Shown here: positions 1 to 5,129 of the stretch, piece after piece | How positions within the stretch are numbered: the stretch's first letter is position 1 | Layout of the letters: each line of letters opens with the position of its first letter | Assembly: GCA_023489135.1 (NCBI GenBank) | Contig: JAMDCE010000430.1 | Location: 1-5,129 of the forward strand | Length of the DNA: 5,129 nucleotides | From: Chloroflexota bacterium | Lineage (GTDB): Bacteria; Chloroflexota; Chloroflexia; JAMDCE01 | Direction of reading: 5' to 3' | Notes under the pieces: model-generated | What the model saw: only the letters and a program-made list of their open reading frames with translations | What the model was told of the DNA's origin: nothing | Database searches by the model: none | Program-made: the position numbers and the translations under genes

Positions 1-135
1 CGCACTTGGAAGGGTCAGGATACCGTGTCCATCTGGAGTGGGAACTCGACGCAAATTGACGTCACCGTCAATGGCGAAGATAGGGGGCCGCTGGGGGACA
101 AGGATGTGGTCCAGAAGATCTTTACCCGGAAGTGA
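1..135 (+). CDS. rodZ: RodZ-like protein, C-terminal DUF4115 domain (partial, 5' end outside window)
   Basis: The window opens in frame inside a gene that ends with TGA at 133-135, leaving 44 residues. They contain TWKGQD, then a GN turn, then IDVTVNG and GPLG, and end in FTRK. This matches the last strands of the RodZ C-terminal (DUF4115) beta domain, where a TWxGK-type strand, a GNAG turn, VTVNG and GPLG recur. In full-length family members a cytoplasmic Cro/CI-type helix-turn-helix and one membrane helix precede this extracytoplasmic domain, and the protein supports MreB-dependent cell shape. Those parts are not visible here. rimO starts 39 bases downstream on the same strand, an arrangement often seen with this family, so the two are probably co-transcribed. 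A generic helix-turn-helix protein carrying the same tail domain is the main alternative. Confidence 0.68.
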   Translation, partial: RTWKGQDTVSIWSGNSTQIDVTVNGEDRGPLGDKDVVQKIFTRK

Positions 136-174
136 AAATCTTCTCGATCGATAACCTAACGATACGGATCAGCT

Positions 175-1572
175 ATGCGGGAGTCAGGAATACCATTGGG
201 AGTCATTTCGCCCACCGACCTACAAGAATCTCACAGCAGCACCACCACTTTCCATGTGACCACCCTGGGGTGCCCCAAAAACACCGTCGATAGCCGGGGA
301 ATAGCGCAGCTTCTCACCGAGGCCGGCTATCGCCAAGTGAAGGATGCCAGCGACGCGGATATTCTAATTGTAAATACTTGTGGCTTCATCGACATAGCCA
401 AGGACGAGTCTGTGGGGGCGTTGCGGGAGCTGGCCGGCCTAAAGACCCCAGGCCAATTGCTAGTTGCGGCAGGATGTCTAGCGCAGAGATATGGAGAGCA
501 CCTCCGCCAGGATGTCCCAGAAGTTGACGCCTTTGTGGGAACGCAGAGATGGACAGAGATAGTCTCGGTAATCGCGAAAGCCCAGGGTCGGAACGGACGC
601 AGGCGGTCCGAAGAGAGGGTGACTTACGTCTCTTCCCACGCCGAAGGCCCCAGCGCCTACGTAAAGATAGCCGATGGCTGCGACGCCTCTTGCGCTTTTT
701 GCGTTATTCCCCAGATCAAAGGGCCCTACAAGAGCAGGCCGGCGCAGGAAATCGTCGAGGAAGTGAGGCAGCTCGCGGCGCAAGGGGTTGTCGAGGTTGT
801 GCTAATCGCTCAAGATACGGGCGCCTATGGTCAGGACCTGGGACTCCGAGACGGCCTGGCCACGCTACTAGAATGCATCGCCCGGAGCGTGCCAGAGATC
901 CCCTGGATTCGTCTTATGTATACCTATCCAGAGCGGATTTCCCGTCGCCTTATCCAGGTCTTGGCCTCCAACCCTCGGGTCTGCCACTATCTGGACCTTC
1001 CCCTCCAGCACGGCCATCCGGGAGTTCTGGAGAGAATGCGCCGGCCCAAAGACACGGGCAAAACCCGAGCGCTCATTCGCCAACTGCGCGAGGCTATGCC
1101 GGACGTTGCTCTGCGAACGACTTTTATCGTTGGGTACCCTGGAGAAACCCAGGCCGAGTTCCACGCCTTACTGGACTTTATCAAAGAGATCAACTTCGAC
1201 CACGTGGGAGTCTTCACCTATTCTTGGGAGGAAGGAACGCCCGCTGCGGCCCTTCCGCAGCAGGTGCCAACCAGGGTCAAGGAGCGCCGCTACCGGCAGG
1301 CCATGGAGCTCCAGCAGCGAATCTCCCTCGCCAATAACCGGCGGCTTGTCGGGACCACGCTAGAGGTACTCATCGAGGGAACGGGAGAGTTAAGCGACGA
1401 GGCCGGGGAGAAGAGCGAACCCATTCTGGTAGGACGCGCTCGTCGCCATGCGCCGGAAGTTGACGGACTGGTCCTCGTGAGAGGCCACGGGGTCGCCGGT
1501 CAGATCGTGCGGGTGCTGATTACCGAGGCCATGGAGTACGATCTCTGGGGGGAAATAGCAGTTAAGGGGTAG
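175..1572 (+). CDS. rimO: Ribosomal protein S12 methylthiotransferase RimO
   Basis: This radical SAM enzyme adds a methylthio group to the conserved aspartate of ribosomal protein S12, in the cytoplasm. The N-terminal MTTase domain holds the three cysteines for the auxiliary [4Fe-4S] cluster: C33 (LGCPKN), C69 (NTCGF) and C101 (GCLAQRY). The radical SAM CxxxCxxC is C169, C173 and C176 (DGCDASCAFC). IPQIKGPYKSR, IAQDTGAYGQDLG, LPLQHG and FIVGYPGET follow. A TRAM-like domain covers about residues 390-460 and ends in YDLWGEI, which together with the IAQDT motif favours RimO over MiaB. The 465 residues are slightly long for the family because about 25 poorly conserved residues precede the first conserved strand. 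The ATG at 175 has only a weak ACGGA upstream. An in-frame TTG at 196 has AGGA six bases before it and may be the real start. The gene is intact and probably shares an operon with the RodZ-like gene. Confidence 0.96.
   Translation: MRESGIPLGVISPTDLQESHSSTTTFHVTTLGCPKNTVDSRGIAQLLTEAGYRQVKDASDADILIVNTCGFIDIAKDESVGALRELAGLKTPGQLLVAAGCLAQRYGEHLRQDVPEVDAFVGTQRWTEIVSVIAKAQGRNGRRRSEERVTYVSSHAEGPSAYVKIADGCDASCAFCVIPQIKGPYKSRPAQEIVEEVRQLAAQGVVEVVLIAQDTGAYGQDLGLRDGLATLLECIARSVPEIPWIRLMYTYPERISRRLIQVLASNPRVCHYLDLPLQHGHPGVLERMRRPKDTGKTRALIRQLREAMPDVALRTTFIVGYPGETQAEFHALLDFIKEINFDHVGVFTYSWEEGTPAAALPQQVPTRVKERRYRQAMELQQRISLANNRRLVGTTLEVLIEGTGELSDEAGEKSEPILVGRARRHAPEVDGLVLVRGHGVAGQIVRVLITEAMEYDLWGEIAVKG
186..189 (+). 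promoter_or_regulatory. Possible Shine-Dalgarno for an alternative rimO start (TTG at 196)
   Basis: AGGA lies six bases before an in-frame TTG at 196, which would give a 458-residue RimO. The ATG at 175 has only GGA (166-168) six bases ahead of it. The two signals are close in quality, so the start stays open. The residues between the two starts are not conserved family sequence. Confidence 0.3.
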
Positions 1573-1629
1573 GGGATAAGGGTTAAATCCGTCAGGGTCT
1601 GTATTGCAGAGCCTTGTTTCTTCGAGTCT

Positions 1630-1688
1630 TGCCCTGTGGAGCCTTGATTGAAGAATTTGATCAATTAAGATGTAGGCTCTACAGGGCA
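1630..1688. repeat. 15-bp imperfect inverted repeat between convergent genes
   Basis: The arms at 1630-1644 and 1674-1688 pair over 15 positions, with a single G.T pair (1638/1680) and a 29-base AT-rich loop. Within the loop, TTGATCAA at 1657-1664 is a short palindrome. The repeat sits between the ends of rimO (+) and the YwiC-like gene (-), so it would be transcribed in either direction by read-through. Neither side has a run of T, so it is not a classical intrinsic terminator. It could protect or define the mRNA 3' ends of both genes. GAGCCTTG occurs at 1609-1616 and again at 1639-1646, so the right arm's GGCTCT could also pair with AGAGCC at 1608-1613. Confidence 0.6.
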
Positions 1689-1726
1689 CCGCTGGCCCTG
1701 AGAAGATGAAGAGGGCCCGTTCAGGT

Positions 1727-2563
1727 CTACGCCACCGAGAGATGAGGGCTGAAGTGAAAGATTAGAACCAGCAGGGCGGCGAAGAGGAGGGAGTGCCCCA
1801 ATTCGGTGAAGCCGATCCGGCGAATGGTCAGGTCCGGCTGAATCTTGAAGATGCCAGTTACCATCTTGTAGGTCAGCGGCAGAAAGGCCACAGCCGCCAG
1901 CGGCGGAATGGCTCCCGACAGGGCCAGGCCAACAGCGACGACCAGCAGGCTAACCAGGTATAACGCCGAAGCCTGCCCGATCCTCCACTTCTCCCGCCGC
2001 TCCGTCGCCCTGTTTTTGCTCAATCGCTGCCTGACCTTCATTTTCACGTAGAAGACACTGCTACCGGAATACAGAAACGGCAGGATCCAGAGAGCGAAAG
2101 CCGTGTTATCGAACGTGCCGACCAGAGAGTAGTATGCGCCCGGTCCCGTCATCGACAGGCCGGCTATGGCGAGCAGTTCACCCCAGGCGGTGCGATCAGC
2201 GCGGCGTCGCTGCAGCAGGAACTGAAGCAACAGGAACAAAACGCAGATCGCACCCAGGAGCAGAAGGCTCCATCGTCTGTACGGAAAGAGAAGAACAAGA
2301 CCGCTCAAAACGGCGATGCCAACGAACACCGTCGACCAGATTACCAGGCGGCGCTGCAGGGCGCTGGAAATAGGTTTGCTCGCATTTCTGTTGGCTAGCT
2401 GACCCAGCGGATAACGTCCAATGAAGAAGAGCACGGTGGTAACTAGGAAGAGCAGCGCCTCCAGGTCTAGCTTCCCCGCCACGCCCCACCCTATCGCCAA
2501 CGGTATCAAGAGCATCGCCCAGGCCCCGTGCTCCTTAGGCACCACCGATCCCTTTTTCACCAC
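1727..2563 (-). CDS. YwiC-like family integral membrane protein
   Basis: The 278-residue product begins with a short basic stretch and then PKEHGAWAMLLIPLAIG. This is the N-terminal hallmark of the YwiC-like family, named after Bacillus subtilis YwiC. The rest is strongly hydrophobic, with about eight likely membrane helices, roughly at residues 15-30, 35-50, 73-93, 97-117, 128-148, 153-174, 197-217 and 253-272. A charged cytoplasmic loop lies at about 175-195. The late motif IRRIGFTELGHS fits the family's conserved C-terminal part. Its biochemical function is not established, and no catalytic residues can be assigned here. The start is GTG at 2563-2561, immediately followed by a second GTG. 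AGAGGGA lies about ten bases upstream as a modest ribosome binding site. The gene is convergent with rimO and divergent from pgsA, so it is transcribed alone within this window. Confidence 0.85.
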   Translation of the reverse strand: MVKKGSVVPKEHGAWAMLLIPLAIGWGVAGKLDLEALLFLVTTVLFFIGRYPLGQLANRNASKPISSALQRRLVIWSTVFVGIAVLSGLVLLFPYRRWSLLLLGAICVLFLLLQFLLQRRRADRTAWGELLAIAGLSMTGPGAYYSLVGTFDNTAFALWILPFLYSGSSVFYVKMKVRQRLSKNRATERREKWRIGQASALYLVSLLVVAVGLALSGAIPPLAAVAFLPLTYKMVTGIFKIQPDLTIRRIGFTELGHSLLFAALLVLIFHFSPHLSVA

Positions 2564-2621
2564 CAGCCTACGGTCCCTCTGTTTCCAGCCTGAATACTTG
2601 TATCAGTCGTTGAAGTTCCTT

Positions 2622-2632
2622 ATTATATTATA
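2622..2632 (-). promoter_or_regulatory. AT-rich -10-like region for the YwiC-like gene
   Basis: Read on the - strand, two overlapping perfect TATAAT hexamers lie at 2632-2627 and 2627-2622, about 60 bases upstream of the GTG start. No convincing -35 hexamer is found 16-18 bases upstream of either copy (the candidates are ATAGCA and ACCAGG). The site is placed correctly for this gene, but it rests on the -10 elements alone. Confidence 0.4.
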
Positions 2633-2649
2633 GTGTTCTTAGCTCCTGG

Positions 2650-2658
2650 TGCTATGAT
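2650..2658 (+). promoter_or_regulatory. Possible extended -10 promoter element toward pgsA
   Basis: TGCTATGAT matches the extended -10 pattern TGnTATAAT with one mismatch. No good -35 is present. If active, it would start a transcript near 2665, giving pgsA a leader of about 145 bases that contains the GC-rich hairpin at 2676-2693. The stronger candidate promoter at 2763-2792 is more likely to be the main one. Confidence 0.25.
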
Positions 2659-2675
2659 GGCGATCATATGCTTCG

Positions 2676-2693
2676 GCGCCCGAGGTCGGGTGC
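2676..2693 (+). repeat. GC-rich potential hairpin upstream of pgsA
   Basis: GCGCCCG (2676-2682) pairs with CGGGTGC (2687-2693) over seven positions including one G.T pair, closing a four-base AGGT loop. Immediately downstream, TGCTCCCA (2691-2698) can pair with TGGG and AGCA at 2718-2726 with a one-base bulge, so the two folds compete for bases 2691-2693. No known riboswitch or RNA family is recognised, and the region has no T-tract. Confidence 0.4.
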
Positions 2694-2762
2694 TCCCAAG
2701 CTGGACGACAAGGGAGTTGGGTAGCAGGCACGCGGGTGGCGCTCTTGGCGCTGACAATCAGC

Positions 2763-2792
2763 TTGCCTGATCTTGGATACAGGTAGTATAAT
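2763..2792 (+). promoter_or_regulatory. Probable sigma-A/sigma-70-type promoter of pgsA
   Basis: TTGCCT (2763-2768) is separated by 18 bases from a perfect TATAAT (2787-2792). Transcription would begin near 2799. That leaves about 10 bases before the ATG at 2810, or about 22 bases before the in-frame TTG at 2822. The short leader is one reason to consider the TTG start. Confidence 0.65.
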
Positions 2793-2809
2793 TTGCACTA
2801 GAAAAGCGG

Positions 2810-3430
2810 ATGGAGAGTACTTTGGACCTACCCAACAGTCTTACTCTGGCGCGGATCATCGCGATTCCTGCCATCATGGCTTTCCTCCTTCTCGGGCTCC
2901 CCGGTGGCTTCCTGGTCGCGGCGATAATCTTCGCTCTGGCCGCAGCTACCGATTCCCTCGACGGTTACGTGGCTCGTCGGCAACGAAGAGTCTCGAATTT
3001 TGGGATCTTCCTCGATCTGACGGCCGACAAGGTGCTGGTATCGGCCGTTCTCATCTCTCTGGTTCAATTGGTTCTCTTGCCTGCTTGGGTTGTAGTGACC
3101 ATCATTAGCCGCGAATTCATCGTGACGGGGATTCGAACCTACGCCGCCGCAGAAGGAGTGATTATGCCCGCGGCCCAGTGGGGAAAAGGCAAAACGCTGG
3201 TCACTAACGCCGCCATCACGGCCCTTCTCCTGGGCGAAGACATTAAGCACGGTTGGCTCTCTACCACCCCTGCGGGCGACTTCTTGAGCTTCATGCCGGC
3301 CTTAGCGTGGTGGATGATTCTGGCAGCCGTGCTGCTCACTGTCGGCTCTGGAGCGATGTACCTCATCGAAGCGGCGGTAGCCGGCCGGGCGAGAAAGCGC
3401 CGTGCCACCAAGGCAAATGAGCCTCACTGA
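2810..3430 (+). CDS. pgsA: CDP-diacylglycerol--glycerol-3-phosphate 3-phosphatidyltransferase
   Basis: This integral membrane enzyme transfers the phosphatidyl group from CDP-diacylglycerol to glycerol 3-phosphate. The product is phosphatidylglycerol phosphate, the committed step to phosphatidylglycerol. The CDP-alcohol phosphatidyltransferase motif is complete: D48xxD51G52xxA55R56, then G65xxxD69xxxD73. The four aspartates are the metal-binding and catalytic residues of the family. The N-terminal LPNSLTLARI and the later REFIVTGIR (about 101-109) and GKGKT (125-129) are typical of PgsA; the Q often found shortly after GKxKT is not present. Several hydrophobic helices follow, and the tail is basic. 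At 206 residues the length is slightly above normal. The ATG at 2810 lacks a good ribosome binding site, whereas TTG at 2822 has GGAG six bases ahead and would give a start reading MDLPNSLT. A good promoter lies just upstream. dnaA follows after 181 bases on the same strand. Confidence 0.94.
   Translation: MESTLDLPNSLTLARIIAIPAIMAFLLLGLPGGFLVAAIIFALAAATDSLDGYVARRQRRVSNFGIFLDLTADKVLVSAVLISLVQLVLLPAWVVVTIISREFIVTGIRTYAAAEGVIMPAAQWGKGKTLVTNAAITALLLGEDIKHGWLSTTPAGDFLSFMPALAWWMILAAVLLTVGSGAMYLIEAAVAGRARKRRATKANEPH
2812..2817 (+). promoter_or_regulatory. Shine-Dalgarno-like GGAGAG favouring a TTG start for pgsA
   Basis: GGAG at 2812-2815 (GGAGAG through 2817) stands six bases before the in-frame TTG at 2822. 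It overlaps the ATG at 2810 and so cannot serve that codon. The bases before the ATG (GAAAAGCGG) form only a weak ribosome binding site. A start at 2822 would place the conserved LPNSLT next to the initiator, as in typical PgsA proteins, and gives a 202-residue protein. Confidence 0.45.
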
Positions 3431-3457
3431 AGAAATATTCGGCCATTGAAAATTGCC

Positions 3458-3474
3458 CTTGCAACATCTTGCAA
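3458..3474 (+). repeat. Tandem CTTGCAA direct repeat upstream of dnaA
   Basis: CTTGCAA occurs at 3458-3464 and 3468-3474, spaced 10 bases start to start, which puts both copies on the same face of the helix. The second copy overlaps the candidate -35 hexamer of the dnaA promoter. It does not resemble the DnaA box TTATCCACA. A regulator site is possible but unproven. Confidence 0.4.
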
Positions 3475-3498
3475 AGCGCCAAGGGAAGCTGTTAAGAT
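3469..3498 (+). promoter_or_regulatory. Candidate dnaA promoter
   Basis: TTGCAA (3469-3474) and TAAGAT (3493-3498) are separated by 18 bases. Each matches four of six consensus positions. Transcription from about 3505 would give dnaA a leader of roughly 105 bases. dnaA could instead, or also, be read from the pgsA promoter, since no terminator is visible after pgsA. Confidence 0.35.
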
Positions 3499-3517
3499 GA
3501 TGTCGAACCAGTCGCCA

Positions 3518-3551
3518 GCGCTCACTGTTGGTTCTTCAGTTCAAGGAGCGC
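3518..3551 (+). repeat. Potential stem-loop in the dnaA leader
   Basis: GCGCTC (3518-3523) pairs perfectly with GAGCGC (3546-3551). Inside it, ACTG (3524-3527) pairs with CAGT (3537-3540), giving a ten-pair stem with a five-base bulge on the 3' side and a nine-base loop. No T-run follows, so it is not an intrinsic terminator. It would lie in the dnaA 5' untranslated region, or in the pgsA-dnaA spacer of a shared transcript. Confidence 0.4.
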
Positions 3552-3597
3552 CCCTTTCCCGTAATCGCGTTTCCCCTAACGATCTGAGCTTGCCCTC

Positions 3598-3602
3598 GGG
3601 AG
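3598..3602 (+). promoter_or_regulatory. Ribosome binding site of dnaA
   Basis: GGGAG lies nine bases before the ATG at 3612, a normal Shine-Dalgarno position. It fixes the dnaA start, which also agrees with the conserved beginning of domain I (VWQAAL...YETWL). Confidence 0.75.
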
Positions 3603-3611
3603 AACTCCGGT

Positions 3612-5105
3612 ATGAACGCAAAGCAGGTTTGGCAGGCCGCTTTGGGCGACCTCCAGCTACAGACAAGCCGTGCCAGTTACGAGACGTGGCTGAAGAATAC
3701 TTGCCTCGTCGCTCTGGAAGACGGCCTGGTGGTAGTTGGGGTGCCGAACACCTTTGCCAAGGAGTGGCTGGAGAACCGGTTCACTAACGTCATACGTCGC
3801 ACCCTCATCAGTATCCTGGGGCAGACGGTAGACGTAAAATTCGCGGTACACCAAACCGATTACGCGCCCTCCGCGAAGCTGGACGAGGGCAATGGAGCGG
3901 CGTCGGTGGCTGTTCCCGCCAAGCGAAAGCGCACGGCGAACGCAGCCACGAGGGATAGTGGTTCGTCTCGAAACAACGGAGGTAGCTCTTCGCCACTCGG
4001 GTCTGGCCAGAACGGCCACCCTCCGTCGACTAATGGCCGGGTGCAGCAGTTGGAACTTGGCATGGAGGATTCCCTCCCCCTCAACCCGCGCTACGTCTTT
4101 GAGCGCTTCATAGTCGGCAACAGCAACCGTCTGGCTCACGCGGCCAGTTTGGCCGTGGCCGAGCACCCCGCTCACGCCTACAATCCTCTGTTCCTCTACG
4201 GTGGCGTAGGCTTGGGCAAGACGCACCTGCTTCACGCGATCGGCCATCTAGCTCTAAGGCGCAACCCGGACCTCGCCGTCTTGTACGTTTCCTCGGAGCG
4301 CTTTACCAACGATCTCATTAACGCTATTCGTGATCACCGCACCGAGCAATTTCGGAGTCGCTATCGCACTATAGACATTCTCCTCATCGACGACATTCAG
4401 TTCATCGCCGGGAAGGAAAGCACTCAGGAGGAGTTCTTCCATACCTTCAACGCTCTTCACGGCGCCAGCAAGCAGATCGTCATAAGCAGCGACAAACCTC
4501 CCAAGGCCATCATCACTCTGGAGGACCGTCTCCGGTCCCGGTTCGAGGGGGGTCTCATCGCCGACGTGCAACCACCGGACTTAGAAACCAGAATGGCCAT
4601 TATCCGGGCCAAAGGTGAGGATCTACGAGCCAGCCTGCCGTCCGAGGTGGTTGACTTCGTTGCGCGCAAGGTGCAGAGCAATATTCGCGAGCTGGAGGGA
4701 GCGCTAAACCGCATCACGGCCTACTCCACTCTGCGACAGGTTCCCCTTTCCCTGGAGTTGGCTAGCGAGGCCCTAACCGACGTAATGCTCAACACCCGAC
4801 GTAAGCTCATCACTCCGGTGCGAATCTTGGAGACCGTGGCCCAGTACTATGGTGTGGAATCCGCTTCGCTCAGAGGGGCTCAACGGAGCCGCGAAATCGT
4901 AGGCCCACGTCAGGTGGCTATGTATATCATGAGAGAGGAAACCGAATCCTCACTATCGGAGATCGGACAAGAGTTGGGCGGCCGAGATCACACCACCGTC
5001 ATGCACGGTTGCAGCAAGATAGAGCGCGACATCGACGCAAACAGCCAACTGCGACAGGAAGTCCTGACCATTCGCCAGATGCTTTACTCTGAGAACGGCC
5101 GATAG
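3612..5105 (+). CDS. dnaA: Chromosomal replication initiator protein DnaA
   Basis: DnaA is an ATP-dependent AAA+ protein that binds DnaA boxes at oriC, melts the origin and recruits the replicative helicase. All four domains are present. Domain I is about residues 1-82 (VWQAAL, YETWL, VPNTFAKEWLENR). Domain II is a low-complexity linker rich in S, G, N and R, about 83-152. Domain III is the AAA+ core from about 155, with Walker A GGVGLGKT (197-204, K203), Walker B ILLIDD (D260, D261), sensor I SSD (292-294), box VII RSRF (308-311) and a sensor II-region NIRELEGAL. Domain IV carries the DnaA signature GGRDHTTVMH (456-465). The 497 residues are a little long for the family because of the extended linker. 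G313, after RSRFE, sits where many DnaA proteins have tryptophan. A good ribosome binding site supports the ATG at 3612. No DnaA boxes are visible nearby, and the window ends 24 bases after the stop. Confidence 0.98.
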   Translation: MNAKQVWQAALGDLQLQTSRASYETWLKNTCLVALEDGLVVVGVPNTFAKEWLENRFTNVIRRTLISILGQTVDVKFAVHQTDYAPSAKLDEGNGAASVAVPAKRKRTANAATRDSGSSRNNGGSSSPLGSGQNGHPPSTNGRVQQLELGMEDSLPLNPRYVFERFIVGNSNRLAHAASLAVAEHPAHAYNPLFLYGGVGLGKTHLLHAIGHLALRRNPDLAVLYVSSERFTNDLINAIRDHRTEQFRSRYRTIDILLIDDIQFIAGKESTQEEFFHTFNALHGASKQIVISSDKPPKAIITLEDRLRSRFEGGLIADVQPPDLETRMAIIRAKGEDLRASLPSEVVDFVARKVQSNIRELEGALNRITAYSTLRQVPLSLELASEALTDVMLNTRRKLITPVRILETVAQYYGVESASLRGAQRSREIVGPRQVAMYIMREETESSLSEIGQELGGRDHTTVMHGCSKIERDIDANSQLRQEVLTIRQMLYSENGR

Positions 5106-5129
5106 CCCTCCGTCCGTCTCCCGCGGAGC

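Noticed and set aside
549..1337. A 262-codon + strand reading frame within rimO
   Set aside because: It lies wholly inside rimO in another frame, with an R-, P- and S-rich composition typical of an out-of-frame shadow in GC-rich DNA.
1694..1717. GGCCCT / AGGGCC six-pair hairpin just after the YwiC-like stop codon as a terminator
   Set aside because: The stem is short, the loop is 12 bases, and no T-run follows on either strand.
2732..2752. T-box-like GCGGGTGG
   Set aside because: The conserved T-box sequence continues with a base then ACCGCG, which is absent. There is no specifier stem or terminator, and pgsA is not an aminoacylation or amino-acid gene.
2690..2800. TPP-riboswitch-like strings upstream of pgsA (CGGGTGCTC, then GCCTGATCTTGGATA)
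   Set aside because: The second string resembles the TPP core ACCTGATCTGGATAA, but the CTGAGA element and the GCCAGCG that should follow are missing. The stretch also overlaps the promoter, and pgsA is not a thiamine gene.
3431..3611. Replication origin between pgsA and dnaA
   Set aside because: No DnaA-box cluster and no AT-rich unwinding stretch of useful length is visible.
3446..3787. A 113-codon + strand reading frame starting at TTG in the pgsA-dnaA spacer
   Set aside because: Half of it overlaps dnaA in another frame, it has no ribosome binding site, and its product has no recognisable family features.
3657..4247. A 196-codon - strand reading frame antisense to dnaA
   Set aside because: It overlaps fully conserved dnaA coding sequence, and no family motif is seen in its translation.
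5106..5129. CTCCG / CGGAG pairing after the dnaA stop as a terminator
   Set aside because: The arms are only five bases, no T-run is visible, and the window ends here.

Overview
The window is an ordinary bacterial housekeeping region. It holds the 3' end of a RodZ-like gene and rimO on the + strand, a YwiC-like membrane protein gene on the - strand, then pgsA and dnaA on the + strand. The DNA is moderately GC-rich and densely coding. The order rodZ-like / rimO / pgsA is recurrent in Gram-positive-type and Chloroflexota-type genomes. That order, with a DnaA of this type, makes a Chloroflexota-like organism a reasonable guess, but nothing here proves it. There are no rRNAs, tRNAs, CRISPR arrays, transposases or phage genes.

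Layout. 1-135 is the C-terminal tail of a protein with a RodZ C-terminal (DUF4115) domain. It is followed after 39 bases by rimO (175-1572), probably in the same operon. 1573-1726 lies between two convergent genes and holds a 15-bp imperfect inverted repeat without a T-tract. The YwiC-like gene (1727-2563) is on the - strand. 2564-2809 is a divergent promoter region with a good sigma-A-type promoter for pgsA, an AT-rich -10-like stretch for the YwiC-like gene, and a GC-rich potential hairpin. pgsA (2810-3430) is followed by a 181-base leader with a candidate promoter, a possible stem-loop and a clear Shine-Dalgarno, then complete dnaA (3612-5105). The last 24 bases are non-coding.

How the genes fit together. 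RodZ-like proteins link the cell-shape machinery to the membrane, PgsA makes the phosphatidylglycerol precursor, DnaA starts chromosome replication (and in model bacteria responds to acidic phospholipids), and RimO modifies ribosomal protein S12. This is growth and envelope housekeeping rather than one pathway.

I did not find a new system. The points most worth a second look are the YwiC-like gene set in reverse between rimO and pgsA, the structured intergenic regions, uncertain start codons for rimO and pgsA, and a glycine where DnaA box VII often has tryptophan.
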